Source of the DNA: Bacteroidales bacterium
GTDB lineage: Bacteria > Bacteroidota > Bacteroidia > Bacteroidales > UBA932
Length of the DNA: 64,000 nucleotides
Direction: 5' to 3'
NCBI GenBank assembly: GCA_017477465.1
Contig: JAFUVU010000048.1
Span: forward strand, 1-64,000
The translations under genes were made by a program, and so were the position numbers. The notes under the pieces are model-generated. The model worked only from the letters and a program-made list of their open reading frames with translations, did not search any database and had not been told where the DNA came from. Numbering within the stretch: the stretch's first letter is position 1; every line of letters starts with the position of its first letter. Below are positions 1 through 8,645 of the stretch, in pieces.

Positions 1-253
1 CGGCAATGCTCCGGCTCAGCAACCCGGAAAATGACTTTCCGGACCCGATGGGTGGTAATGCTCCGGCCTTGACGGCGGGAAAGCACTCCTGAAGCCGGGG
101 TGGGTGGCAATGGACCGGCCATGAAGAGAGGCCGCGGCCTCGCCCGCCCGCACACGCGCCTTATTTATATGGTATGCCTCCTCGTTTGGGTGGTTTATCC
201 ACGGCCAAACTGGGTGGTTTTTACCGGCGGAAGTGGGTGGCTATGCTCCGGCG
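1..253. repeat. Cluster of degenerate GGGTGG...CCGG repeats, probable IS21-type IS end
   Basis: Short related repeats with the pattern GGGTGG, a few A/T-rich bases, then CCGG occur at about 47-66, 101-118, 186-206, 211-229 and 234-251, and a truncated copy begins at base 1. Multiple imperfect repeats of about 20 bp just inside the ends are characteristic of IS21-family elements (transposase binding sites). The rest of the element would lie left of base 1, so no istA or istB is visible. The outer boundary may be near 250-258, where the sequence reaches CGGCACA, but this is inference. No target duplication can be checked because only one end is present. Confidence 0.5.
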
Positions 254-1015
254 TCGGCACAGGACTGAAATGCAGAAGTCGATGCCTTTCATTTCGGCGC
301 GCAGCTCGCGGCGCTTCTGGGGTGGTTCGTCAACGCTGACCAGGCGCAGTTCGATGTTCTTTTTGCGCTCCAGCATCTCGGACTTTGCTTTGTCGAAGTA
401 TTTGTTCGCATCGATGACCAGACCGCCAATGGGTTTGCCGCTGCAGATAAGAGCTTGCACCTGGGCGAAAAGGGTGTCCTGAAACTGCACGTAAGCATCC
501 CTTTCGTGGCAATACTCCAGCATAAGATTGAAGACTTGACGGAACGTTGTCTCCGGTAGTTGCACATACTTTCTTCGAATCCCGGGTCTGTAACTGAAAG
601 AATGGGAGATACTCATTCTGCAATCGAACATATCAGCGCCATGATTAATGCGAAGTGTAATATTGATATGTGATGCCTCAAGGAAGGCTTCAAGCTCATA
701 GTATATGGCATAGTCCTCCGTATTGATATAGTATTCTCCGCCAGATGTTTCAAGGTGATCCAACTTGTAGAGAGTCTGGTTAAAGTACTGCAGGAAATCA
801 GTTGCCTGAATCCGCTTGACTTTATGATATTTCGTTGACTTGGGAACTTGAATGGACATCTTATCACCCCTGGCAACATATACATCTATTGAAGGATTGA
901 AATCTACCGAATCGGATACTTCAATTTCGTAATCTTTGGTTACCTGGTGCACGCCGTAGTTCCTTGCGGATGAATAGGATACATAGTGCTCTATCCAGTA
1001 GTTGCTGTCTGCCAT
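221..1015 (-). CDS. Hypothetical protein, 3' end apparently cut by the IS-like repeats
   Basis: This 264-residue reading frame has no family I recognise. It is hydrophilic, with no signal peptide or membrane segment, and ends in a basic tail. I chose the ATG at 1015 (protein starting MADSNYW) over an upstream in-frame ATG at 1063 because the latter adds an unconvincing basic stretch. The last ten or so codons (ending RRRSIATHFRR) lie inside the repeat cluster at 231-253, which suggests the original C terminus was replaced when an IS inserted. It is transcribed away from the ATPase gene at 1174. Whether the product is functional is unknown. Confidence 0.5.
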   Translation of the reverse strand: MADSNYWIEHYVSYSSARNYGVHQVTKDYEIEVSDSVDFNPSIDVYVARGDKMSIQVPKSTKYHKVKRIQATDFLQYFNQTLYKLDHLETSGGEYYINTEDYAIYYELEAFLEASHINITLRINHGADMFDCRMSISHSFSYRPGIRRKYVQLPETTFRQVFNLMLEYCHERDAYVQFQDTLFAQVQALICSGKPIGGLVIDANKYFDKAKSEMLERKKNIELRLVSVDEPPQKRRELRAEMKGIDFCISVLCRRRSIATHFRR

Positions 1016-1090
1016 AATACGCTGTCGTTGATATCTGTGCAAAGATACGGGTTTCTGGCACAAGAAACGGTGAGAACCCGAGTCGTGGTT

Positions 1091-1167
1091 TTGGAAAAGT
1101 GGAAGAAAACTTATAAATCCGTTTGGAAAAATGGAAATTTGTCCATAAATTGCGTTGGAAAAATGGA
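1091..1167 (+). repeat. Three direct repeats with exact 32-bp spacing upstream of the DUF4143 ATPase
   Basis: The core TTGGAAAARTGGA starts at 1091, 1123 and 1155, so the copies are exactly 32 bp, about three helical turns, apart. The last copy overlaps the ribosome-binding region (GGAGG at 1165-1169) of the gene starting at 1174. Spacing in phase with the DNA helix suggests a protein-binding operator, possibly autoregulatory. That role is inferred; the repeats themselves are seen directly. Confidence 0.6.
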
Positions 1168-1173
1168 GGCAAT

Positions 1174-2520
1174 ATGCTTAATAGAAAGATTGACAGTTAT
1201 TTAAGAGATTATTACAAAAAGACGAATAACGCACTGCTTATTACAGGCGCACGTCAGGTTGGAAAGACATATTCCATCCGGGAATTCGGCAAGTCCTTCA
1301 AAAGTTTCATCGAGATAAACTTCATTGAAAATCCCGATGCAGTTGGGCTTTTTAAGAATGCAAGTGGTAGTGCCGACATATTGATGCGCCTGTCTACAAT
1401 TACGAATGCTCCAATGATCAAGGGAGATACCCTGATCTTCTTTGACGAAGTACAGGAGTGCCCGGACATTGTCACCGCCATCAAGTTTTTGGTTGATGAT
1501 GGATCGTACCGCTATATTCTAAGCGGATCGCTGCTCGGTGTAGAGTTGAAGGACATACGCTCGGTCCCCGTCGGTTATATGGGCGTAAAAGAAATGTTCC
1601 CGCTGGATTTCGAAGAGTTTATATCTTGTGTCGGAATCAATGAAAACGTAATAGCCACTATAAAGGAGTCCTGGACAAAGAGGCAACCCGTCGACGACTT
1701 CATCCACAATAAAATGATGGAGCTGTTCCGGCTATACCTTATCATCGGAGGTATGCCGGCAGCTGTCAGCAAGTATCTTGAGAGTAATAACCTGCAGGAT
1801 GTCCTTGCCGTACAGCAGGAGATCCTTCAACTCTATAAGAAGGACATCGCCAAGTATGATCCGGATAACAAGTTATATATCGAGGAGATTTTCAACTTGA
1901 TTCCGCCAGAACTCAATGCCAAGAACAAGCGCTTCATCCTGAAGCGCCTGAACGAAAACGCAAAGTATGAGCGTTACGAGAACAGCTTCCTTTGGCTGAA
2001 GAGTGCAGGTGTGGCCCTGCCTGTATATAATGTGGAAGAGCCCAAAGTGCCTCTACTGCTGGCTCGCTCCCGCAATCTGCTCAAGCTCTTCTTGAACGAT
2101 ATCGGCTTGCTGGCCGCTCAGTATGCCGACGGGATTCAGATGCGGATCATCAAGGGCGACAAGGACATTAACTTCGGATCCATCTATGAAAATGCCGTGG
2201 CCCAGGAACTCGTTGCGCACGGGTTGTGGCCATATTACTACAACAGCAAGAAAAGAGGGGAGATAGACTTCGTTATCGAGAAGAACGGCAAGGTTCTTCC
2301 GATAGAGGTAAAGTCCGGAAAAGATTACATATATCACCGTGCTCTTTCCAACATTATGGATTGCGATGAGTGTGATATCCCGGAAGCATTGGTGTTGAAC
2401 AACGACAATCTATCAGTCGATGGCCGAATTACTTACTTGCCGGTATATATGGTGATGTGTCTGGAGAAAGTGATGTTAACAGCTCAGACCTACAGTATTG
2501 ATCTGGATGGCTTGAAGTAG
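1174..2520 (+). CDS. AAA-type ATPase with C-terminal DUF4143 domain
   Basis: The product is 448 residues from the ATG at 1174, which has a good GGAGG six bases upstream; an earlier in-frame ATG at 1123 falls inside the direct repeats and is less likely. A Walker A motif GARQVGKT is at residues 25-32 and a Walker B-like IFFDEVQE near residue 90. The middle region carries the LSGS sensor and the FPLDFEEF segment typical of this family. The C terminus has EIDFVI followed by IEVKSG, the acidic/lysine pattern of the PD-(D/E)XK-like DUF4143 domain. These ATPases are common and often mobile in Bacteroidota; their cellular role is not established. It lies between IS-like repeats and an OLD-like gene, which supports an accessory island. 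Confidence 0.85.
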   Translation: MLNRKIDSYLRDYYKKTNNALLITGARQVGKTYSIREFGKSFKSFIEINFIENPDAVGLFKNASGSADILMRLSTITNAPMIKGDTLIFFDEVQECPDIVTAIKFLVDDGSYRYILSGSLLGVELKDIRSVPVGYMGVKEMFPLDFEEFISCVGINENVIATIKESWTKRQPVDDFIHNKMMELFRLYLIIGGMPAAVSKYLESNNLQDVLAVQQEILQLYKKDIAKYDPDNKLYIEEIFNLIPPELNAKNKRFILKRLNENAKYERYENSFLWLKSAGVALPVYNVEEPKVPLLLARSRNLLKLFLNDIGLLAAQYADGIQMRIIKGDKDINFGSIYENAVAQELVAHGLWPYYYNSKKRGEIDFVIEKNGKVLPIEVKSGKDYIYHRALSNIMDCDECDIPEALVLNNDNLSVDGRITYLPVYMVMCLEKVMLTAQTYSIDLDGLK

Positions 2521-2580
2521 TAAATGTCTCATAGATTCACATAAACTATTATCAATAAACTAATTGCAAAAGAGACAAAA

Positions 2581-4539
2581 ATGATACTAGTAGATAAATG
2601 CCTGTTCATTAACAGAGCTCCTTTTAAAGATAATCTTGAGATTTCGTTCAAAGAAGGAGTAAACGTTTTATGTGGTATTAATGGTAGGGGAAAAACGACC
2701 ATCCTCTCATATATTGTTGATGCTTTCTATGAGATGGCTAAGCCCAATTACCGAGGATCTTTTGAGGGTAAGGAGTATAAGTATTATAGGCTCTCATCTT
2801 CATTCCATACGATTGATCCCGGTAAACCGTCCATTGTATATATACGTTTCAAGGTTGAAGAAAGGACTATTGATTACATTGATGTCCGGGGAATACTTTC
2901 TGAAGCTGAGTACAATGACTTGGTGAAATACGAGACAAAGATCGAGTACGGAAAGATTAAGAATGGTTTACAAGCAAGCGACACAGTCAAATTGTTCTCT
3001 TGCGATGATACAGATAAGGCAATTAAAGATGCTTTCGCTAAGAATGTGTTAACATACTTCCCTTCCTACAGGTATGAACTCCCTGGGTATCTTAATACTC
3101 CATACAAAGAAAATGTCGAAATAAGCGATTCTATTAGGTTTTCTGGAGAACTGCCGAATCCAATCGAGGTTTGTACTGGTTTGGCCGAGTTTTCTAGTTG
3201 GATACTTGACGTTGTTCTTGACTGGGAAGTCAATAAAAGTGTTCAAAAGGTTCAGGCTCAAGATAGAATAGTTGAGATTGATTTAACTCCGGAGAGAACA
3301 GTCTGGAACAATCTCTCGGAGATGATGAAGAAAATACTTATTTCTAAGGAATGTCCGGGAATTATTCGATTCGGTATCGGGAAACGTAATACTAGTGGGA
3401 ATCGAGTGTCGGTTATTCACGTTACACCATTCAACGAAAAAGAACAGCTTTGCCCCAATCTTTCTTTGCTATCATCTGGCGAAACAGCACTGATGTGTTT
3501 GTTCGGAGAGATAATTCGGCAGGCTGATACACTCCGAAATAATATACCTCTTAATCAGATACAAGGCATTGTCCTCATTGATGAAATAGAAAAGCACTTA
3601 CATATTAGGTTGCAAAAAGAGATTCTTCCTGGTCTTTTGAAACTTTTCCCCGGAATTCAGTTTATAGTATCATCCCATTCTCCATTTTTGAATATGGGCC
3701 TTGCTTCTGAGAAGGGGATTAAGAGTCAAATATTCGATCTGGATAATGGTGCACTCCAATGTGAGCCAACTACTAATGAAGTGTATCAAAACACTTATGA
3801 GCTTTTCTTAGGAGAGCGTAACACCTATGCGGAAGCATTATCAAGCATTCAGCCCAAGATTGATGCGTTAACGAAACCTTTGGTTATTACTGAAGGGAAA
3901 ACCGATTGGAAGCACCTAAAAAAGGCACTTGAGTTCTATAAGGCTAATGGAGAATACACTGACTTGGATTTCGAGTTGCTAGAGTATGATCGTGACTTTG
4001 GTGATTCAAAACTGGATGGCGCTCTTAAGCATTATTCTCAGTTCCCGAACAGATTCAAGATTGTTGGTATTTTTGATTGCGATGAAGCAAATGGTAAACG
4101 AATCCACTTCAGTGGAGGGGTTCAAGAGTATGGAAATGATGTGTACGGCATGAGTATCCCCATTCCAGACTTTCGTTCATATAACACTAGTGGCATTTCA
4201 ATTGAGTTCTTATATAAAGACACGGATTTGAAAAAACTAGACTCGAATGGAAGAAGGCTATTTGTATCGTCAGAGTTTAATGCAAATGGACGCTTATCAG
4301 CTGATCTTTCTATTGGAGTCAAAAATGAAAAGGAGATTAAAGAGTATCTTGACCCCTCAAAAGAGAAGATTCATGATCACCATGTTATTGACATACATGG
4401 GAAGAGCCTTGCACTAAGCAAAGAAGACTTTGCCGTTAATATCCTAGATTCAACACCGCCGTTTGATAGTATGGATTTTTCTGGTTATAAAGCTGTATTT
4501 GATCGCTTGAATGGCATTATCAATCCGGCGGGCGATTAG
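2581..4539 (+). CDS. OLD-like AAA ATPase with TOPRIM/DUF4435-like C-terminal region
   Basis: The 652-residue protein has an ABC/SMC-type ATPase: Walker A GINGRGKTT at residues 32-40, signature-like SSGE at 298-301, Walker B VLIDEIEKH at 331-339, and H-loop SSHSPF at 364-369. After the ATPase, VITEGKTD (about 435-442) and IFDCDEAN (about 497-504) resemble the Glu and Asp-x-Asp motifs of a TOPRIM nuclease, or the related DUF4435 region. OLD-family proteins are ATP-dependent nucleases and many are anti-phage. The gene is noticeably more A+T-rich than the core genes, which suggests horizontal transfer. It starts 60 bp after the DUF4143 ATPase on the same strand, and a bidirectional hairpin follows it. 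No obvious partner such as a UvrD-like helicase is adjacent, so it would be a single-gene system. Confidence 0.8.
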   Translation: MILVDKCLFINRAPFKDNLEISFKEGVNVLCGINGRGKTTILSYIVDAFYEMAKPNYRGSFEGKEYKYYRLSSSFHTIDPGKPSIVYIRFKVEERTIDYIDVRGILSEAEYNDLVKYETKIEYGKIKNGLQASDTVKLFSCDDTDKAIKDAFAKNVLTYFPSYRYELPGYLNTPYKENVEISDSIRFSGELPNPIEVCTGLAEFSSWILDVVLDWEVNKSVQKVQAQDRIVEIDLTPERTVWNNLSEMMKKILISKECPGIIRFGIGKRNTSGNRVSVIHVTPFNEKEQLCPNLSLLSSGETALMCLFGEIIRQADTLRNNIPLNQIQGIVLIDEIEKHLHIRLQKEILPGLLKLFPGIQFIVSSHSPFLNMGLASEKGIKSQIFDLDNGALQCEPTTNEVYQNTYELFLGERNTYAEALSSIQPKIDALTKPLVITEGKTDWKHLKKALEFYKANGEYTDLDFELLEYDRDFGDSKLDGALKHYSQFPNRFKIVGIFDCDEANGKRIHFSGGVQEYGNDVYGMSIPIPDFRSYNTSGISIEFLYKDTDLKKLDSNGRRLFVSSEFNANGRLSADLSIGVKNEKEIKEYLDPSKEKIHDHHVIDIHGKSLALSKEDFAVNILDSTPPFDSMDFSGYKAVFDRLNGIINPAGD

Positions 4540-4572
4540 GATATAGATGTTGTCCCCAGCTTGATAATAGAA

Positions 4573-4604
4573 AGCCCTCCGGAGTCTCGCGACTGCGGAG
4601 GGCT
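4573..4604. terminator. Hairpin terminator between convergent genes
   Basis: AGCCCTCCG (4573-4581) pairs with CGGAGGGCT (4596-4604) around a 14-base loop. It sits just downstream of the OLD-like gene and just past the end of the leftward fragment at 4645. A short T-rich run follows on the minus strand, so it may act mainly for the leftward transcript. Confidence 0.6.
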
Positions 4605-4644
4605 GACAGTTTAGGTTAAGCCGAACGAACCGGGGGAGGATGGA

Positions 4645-5001
4645 CTAGGGCTCGCCACCGGCAGCGGCAGCGGCCCACTTGACTTCTGCCAGCATGGTGC
4701 CGGACTTCTCGCCGGTGCTGGAGTTGACGTAGTAGTAGCGGAAGAAGATCTTCGGGGCCGCAGCGCTGGGGGCGCCGTACTTGGCCACGTAGTCCGCAAG
4801 GATGTCGATGGCATCGGCGGTGGGCTCTTCCACGAGCTTGATGCCGGAAGTCTTGGTGTGGGCGCGGGTCACACCGTTGGACTGGCCTTCGGTGGCCTCG
4901 ATGACCAGGTAGATGCCGCCGTTGTCAGCGAGGGCCTGGTACAGCTTGAAGGTGAAGGTCTCACCCTGGCAGACGATGGTGGCGCCGGAGGGGTTCTCCA
5001 C
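4645..5001 (-). CDS. Hypothetical protein fragment, likely prophage remnant
   Basis: This frame encodes 118 residues from a GTG; the same frame remains open upstream only to a TGA near 5035. The sequence has an Ala-rich C terminus (KWAAAAAGGEP) and no family I can name with confidence; the style (KIFFRYYYVNSSTGEKSG) resembles small structural proteins of Bacteroidota phages. It probably lost its N terminus, because the in-frame codons immediately upstream (LTPPELVGV) read naturally into the protein yet lack a good start. It is joined to a fragment of an unrelated amidase at about 5020. It may not be expressed. Confidence 0.4.
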   Translation of the reverse strand: MENPSGATIVCQGETFTFKLYQALADNGGIYLVIEATEGQSNGVTRAHTKTSGIKLVEEPTADAIDILADYVAKYGAPSAAAPKIFFRYYYVNSSTGEKSGTMLAEVKWAAAAAGGEP

Positions 5002-5018
5002 ACCGACGAGCTCGGGCG

Positions 5019-5171
5019 GAGTGAGACGTCATATTCCTCCGGTGTGACCAGGGCGGCATCAAAGCCCCGGTACAGGAGGAGCTTGACTACTGCAGCGGCG
5101 ATTTCACGTGTGTATTTGTACTCCCGGAAGACGCCGTCCGGAGAGCATTTGCCGGGTGGCGTTGATTCGAG
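5019..5171 (-). pseudogene. Internal fragment of a phage-type N-acetylmuramoyl-L-alanine amidase
   Basis: On the minus strand a stop-free stretch of about 50 codons reads PGKCSPDGVFREYKYTREI and then YRGFDAALVTPEEYDVSL. This matches the early part of Amidase_3-type phage lysins (the TREIA...RGYDA-LVTPE-D-SL segment between the first zinc ligand and the substrate loop). The upstream zinc-binding HG motif is missing, a TGA precedes the stretch near 5173, and after YDVSL the frame enters unrelated sequence. I call it a deletion remnant of a prophage lysis gene. It lies four bases from the mnmE stop codon. Confidence 0.6.
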
Positions 5172-5175
5172 TCAA

Positions 5176-6600
5176 TCACTTTCCGATGCAATGATTTTTG
5201 AAGATGTTGTGGAGGATTTCTTCGGGGTCGAGGAGGTCTTTGCCGAGGATGTTGTTTATGCCCGAGAGGGCTTGGCGGAGGTCTTCTGCTACGAGGTCGG
5301 AGGGGATGCTGAGGGAGAGGGAAGTGCGGCATTTTTTTAATGCTGCCGATGCTTGGCTCAGAGCTTCGAAGTGGCGGATGTTTGTTACAAAGGTCGAATC
5401 TGCATTGGCGATAAGGACCTTTTCTTCCTGGGTGAGCAGCTCTTTCAGTTCTTCTATGCCGTTTCCGGTTTTTGCGGATAAATTAATGATATTTACTTTA
5501 TTATCAAGTAATAAAACTTTCTTGTTAATAATAGTAACATTTTTGTTAACGCCATATTCGCCCAAAACATCAGTCTTATTAAGCAGTACTAACAGCTTCT
5601 GTGTATCAAGATCGACCTTGTCAAGGATAATATCGAGATTGTTCAAAAGGTCGTTTTCGGGAAGCGTGCTGTCCAGCAGGGCGAGGACGATTTCCGCCTC
5701 CGAAAGTTTACGGAAAGTGCGTTCTATTCCTAACTTTTCAACCGTGTCTGAGGACTCGCGAATGCCGGCAGTGTCGATGAAACGGAAAAGAATTCCGCCT
5801 ATGTTGACAAGCTCTTCGACGGTGTCGCGAGTAGTGCCAGGGATGTCCGTGACGATGGCTCTTTCTTCTCCGGCAAGCGCATTCAGCAATGTGCTTTTTC
5901 CGGCATTTGCAGCACCGACTATCGCGACCGGCACTCCGTTCTTAATCATGTTGCCCTGGTGGAAGGAAGCGGCCAATTTGTCCACATGGCCGATAGTGTC
6001 GTCAAGCAGTGCGAGCAGTTTCCCCCTGTCGGCAAATTCTACGTCTTCTTCGCTGAAGTCTAATTCCAGCTCCAGCAGTGAAGCCATTTCCAACAATTGA
6101 GTGCGCAGGGAGTCAAGTTGGGAGGAATAGCCGCCTTTGAGCTGATTCATTGCCACCCTGTGGGCTGCCGATGTGGTTGACGATATCACGTCTGCAACAG
6201 CTTCGGCCTGAGCGAGGTCCATCTTCCCATTAAGGAAGGCACGGCGTGTGAATTCGCCGGGTTCTGCAAATCTGGCTCCGGCTTCAATTAAAAGCCGTAC
6301 AAGTTCTGACACGATATACGAGGACGCGTGTGTGGAGATTTCCACCATATCCTCTCCTGTATAACTGTGAGGGGCCCGAAAAACGGTCGCAAGAACTTGG
6401 TCCAGAAGCTTTCCGCCGATTGATACTTCTCCAAAATGAACAGTGTACGGCTTTGAGTCTGAAATGCTTCCGCTTTTTAATTGAACCACTGCGTCGGCAA
6501 TACTTAAAGCATTACTACCGCTTACTCGCACGATGGAAATTGCTCCGGTACCAGGAGTGGTGGCCGGAGCAACTATGGTGTCTTGATATAAATTTTGCAT
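5176..6600 (-). CDS. mnmE: tRNA uridine-5-carboxymethylaminomethyl(34) synthesis GTPase MnmE
   Basis: The 474-residue protein matches the family in length and order. The N-terminal tetrahydrofolate-binding domain opens with TIVAPATTPGTGAISIVRVSG. The embedded Ras-like G domain has G1 GAANAGKS, the G2 threonine in GTTRD, G3 DTAGI and G4 NKTD. The C terminus is CIGK, with the conserved catalytic-region cysteine. MnmE works with MnmG to modify wobble U34 of several tRNAs in the cytoplasm. The region encoding residues about 360-400 is unusually A+T-rich (5480-5560). The stop codon is four bases from a prophage amidase remnant, so the downstream neighbourhood has been rearranged. Confidence 0.97.
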   Translation of the reverse strand: MQNLYQDTIVAPATTPGTGAISIVRVSGSNALSIADAVVQLKSGSISDSKPYTVHFGEVSIGGKLLDQVLATVFRAPHSYTGEDMVEISTHASSYIVSELVRLLIEAGARFAEPGEFTRRAFLNGKMDLAQAEAVADVISSTTSAAHRVAMNQLKGGYSSQLDSLRTQLLEMASLLELELDFSEEDVEFADRGKLLALLDDTIGHVDKLAASFHQGNMIKNGVPVAIVGAANAGKSTLLNALAGEERAIVTDIPGTTRDTVEELVNIGGILFRFIDTAGIRESSDTVEKLGIERTFRKLSEAEIVLALLDSTLPENDLLNNLDIILDKVDLDTQKLLVLLNKTDVLGEYGVNKNVTIINKKVLLLDNKVNIINLSAKTGNGIEELKELLTQEEKVLIANADSTFVTNIRHFEALSQASAALKKCRTSLSLSIPSDLVAEDLRQALSGINNILGKDLLDPEEILHNIFKNHCIGK

Positions 6601-6700
6601 GAGATTTCTCGACTACGCTCGAAATGACAAAAACGCTACGTTCGAAACAACAAAAATCATTCTTCTCGAAATGACAAAAACGCTACGCTCTAAATGAAGA
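6601..6700. repeat. Dispersed CTCGAAATGACAAAAAC repeats
   Basis: The spacer between mnmE and rho holds three near copies of a CTCGAAATGACA/TTCGAAACAACA unit, two of them extended with AAAACGCTACG (about 6617-6642 and 6667-6692). The unit resembles short interspersed repeats seen often in Bacteroidota intergenic regions. No hairpin as strong as the REP-like palindromes near 57 kb is seen. Function unknown. Confidence 0.55.
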
Positions 6701-6703
6701 CAA

Positions 6704-8560
6704 CTAATCGTATCTGCTGAACTTAGACATGTTGTCAATTAGGTCTTTGTTGGTTTTGAACTCGTCCATGTGCTGCTGCATCCAGGTCATTGCTTCTACG
6801 GGGTTCATGTCCGAGAGGAGTTTCCGGAGAATCCAGATGCGGTTGTTGGTGTACGGGTCGTACAATAGGTCGTCACGGCGAGTGGAGGAAAGAACCAGAT
6901 TGACGGCAGGGAAGATGCGCTTGTTGGAGAGGTTGCGGTCCAGCTGGAGCTCCATGTTGCCGGTGCCTTTGAATTCTTCGAAAATCACATCGTCCATCTT
7001 TGAACCGGTTTCGGTCAAGGCTGTTGCGAGGATGGTGAGGGAACCGCCGCCTTCGATGTTACGTGCCGCACCGAAGAAGCGTTTGGGCTTCTGAAGCGCA
7101 TTGGCGTCCACACCGCCGGTGAGCACCTTGCCGGAAGCGGGCTGTACAGTGTTGTAAGCACGGGCCAGACGGGTGATTGAATCCAGCAGAATTACAACAT
7201 CGTGACCGCATTCAACGAGCCTGCGGGCCTTGTCCAGGACCATATTCGCTACTTTTACGTGACGCTCTGCGGGTTCATCGAAGGTTGACGCTACAACTTC
7301 GGCCTTCACGCTGCGCTGCATGTCCGTCACTTCTTCCGGACGCTCGTCAATCAGGAGGACAATCTCGTACACTTCGGGATGATTGTCGGCGATAGCATTG
7401 GCTATAGCCTTGAGCAGCATTGTTTTACCAGTCTTGGGCTGTGCCACTATGAGGCCTCGCTGTCCCTTGCCGATAGGGGTGAACATGTCCACAACCCTTA
7501 TGCTCTGATCCTTCTCATGTCCGTGGCCGAGAAGATTGAATTTCTCGGTGGGGAAGAGGGGAGTGAGGAAGTCGAAGGGGACGCGGTCGCGGACGAAGTC
7601 CGGAGTTCTGCCGTTGATGTAATTGATTTTTACCAGCGGGAAATATTTGTCTCCTTCGCGTGGAGGGCGTATTTCGCCTGTTACTGTATCTCCGTTTTTA
7701 AGGGCGTTCTGCTTGATTTGCTGCTGGGAAACGTAGATATCGTCCGGAGAGTTTAAGTAATTGTAATCCGACGAACGCAGGAAGCCGTAACCATCGGGCA
7801 TTATTTCCAGAACGCCAGTAGCTACTACTGAACCCTCGAACTCAATTTTGGCAGGCTTCTGAGGCTGTTGTTTGGCCTGTTGCGGCTGAGCCTGCTGCTG
7901 AGCCTGTTGTGCCTTATTGCCTTGCTGAGCGGGTGCCTGTTCCGCCGGCTGAGCGGCGTTCTGATCTTGCTGCTGCTGATTCTGTTTCTGCTTTTGCTTT
8001 TTGCGCGGACGGGGCTGCTGCTCAATCTGGGATTGATCGTCTTTCAAGTCGTCGAACAGGCTGTGAATGAACTGTTTGCCATCCACATCTGCAGGTGCGG
8101 GAGCTTCTGCCTTGGGGGCTTCTTCCGCAGCTTTGGGTGCTGTGGTTTCCGCCGCCGGTGCATCTGCCTTTTCTGCCTTTGGTTTGCGCCCGCGCTTTTT
8201 GGTGGCCGCCTTCTTTTCTTCCTGAGCTTCAGGAGCTAGGGCTGCGGGAGTTGCCGGCTCTTCCTTTTTGGGAGCGGCTTCCTTTTTCTTCTTGGCAGGG
8301 GCCGATTCTGCCGTGACCTCTGTCTTTGGAGCCTCTTCCACTGCCGGAGCCGCATCCTCTTTACGAGGTCTTCCACGCTTTTTGGCGGCGGGCTTGGTTG
8401 CGACCGGCTTTTGGGATTCGATGACGGCTTCCTGATCCAGAATGGCGAAGCCGAGTGAGGCGCGGTCCATCTTTTTAGTTCCCTTAATGTTCAGTGAGTC
8501 TGCAATGCTTCTGAGCTGATCTTCGCTCATAGCGTTCAGTTCTAATAAGCTATGGGGCAT
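6704..8560 (-). CDS. rho: Transcription termination factor Rho with long disordered N-terminal insert
   Basis: The protein is 618 residues, about 200 longer than E. coli Rho. A short N-terminal helical Rho-N region ([19 protein letters not shown]) is followed by a low-complexity stretch, roughly residues 50-240. That stretch is rich in Ala/Lys/Pro/Glu with two AT-hook-like cores (KKRGRPRK and KKRGRKPK), then a Gln/Pro-rich run. The RNA-binding cold-shock fold starts near [12 protein letters not shown]. The ATPase core has P-loop AQPKTGKT, Walker [11 protein letters not shown] and the Q/R-loop region. Rho is a hexameric RNA translocase that ends untranslated transcription. Bacteroides Rho proteins are known to carry such inserts. 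A second in-frame ATG lies ten codons in. A TACCTTTG-type box on the minus strand at 8622-8615 could be its promoter. Confidence 0.97.
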   Translation of the reverse strand: MPHSLLELNAMSEDQLRSIADSLNIKGTKKMDRASLGFAILDQEAVIESQKPVATKPAAKKRGRPRKEDAAPAVEEAPKTEVTAESAPAKKKKEAAPKKEEPATPAALAPEAQEEKKAATKKRGRKPKAEKADAPAAETTAPKAAEEAPKAEAPAPADVDGKQFIHSLFDDLKDDQSQIEQQPRPRKKQKQKQNQQQQDQNAAQPAEQAPAQQGNKAQQAQQQAQPQQAKQQPQKPAKIEFEGSVVATGVLEIMPDGYGFLRSSDYNYLNSPDDIYVSQQQIKQNALKNGDTVTGEIRPPREGDKYFPLVKINYINGRTPDFVRDRVPFDFLTPLFPTEKFNLLGHGHEKDQSIRVVDMFTPIGKGQRGLIVAQPKTGKTMLLKAIANAIADNHPEVYEIVLLIDERPEEVTDMQRSVKAEVVASTFDEPAERHVKVANMVLDKARRLVECGHDVVILLDSITRLARAYNTVQPASGKVLTGGVDANALQKPKRFFGAARNIEGGGSLTILATALTETGSKMDDVIFEEFKGTGNMELQLDRNLSNKRIFPAVNLVLSSTRRDDLLYDPYTNNRIWILRKLLSDMNPVEAMTWMQQHMDEFKTNKDLIDNMSKFSRYD

Positions 8561-8645
8561 AGATTAAGAATAAATTTCGATAATAGAAGGTATCCCGACC
8601 GGAATACTCTGATGCAAAGGTAATAAAAATAAGTGGAATTGCAAA

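Noticed and set aside
6601..6700. Insertion sequence remnant between mnmE and rho
   Set aside because: Only short dispersed repeats are present, with no inverted ends or transposase fragment.
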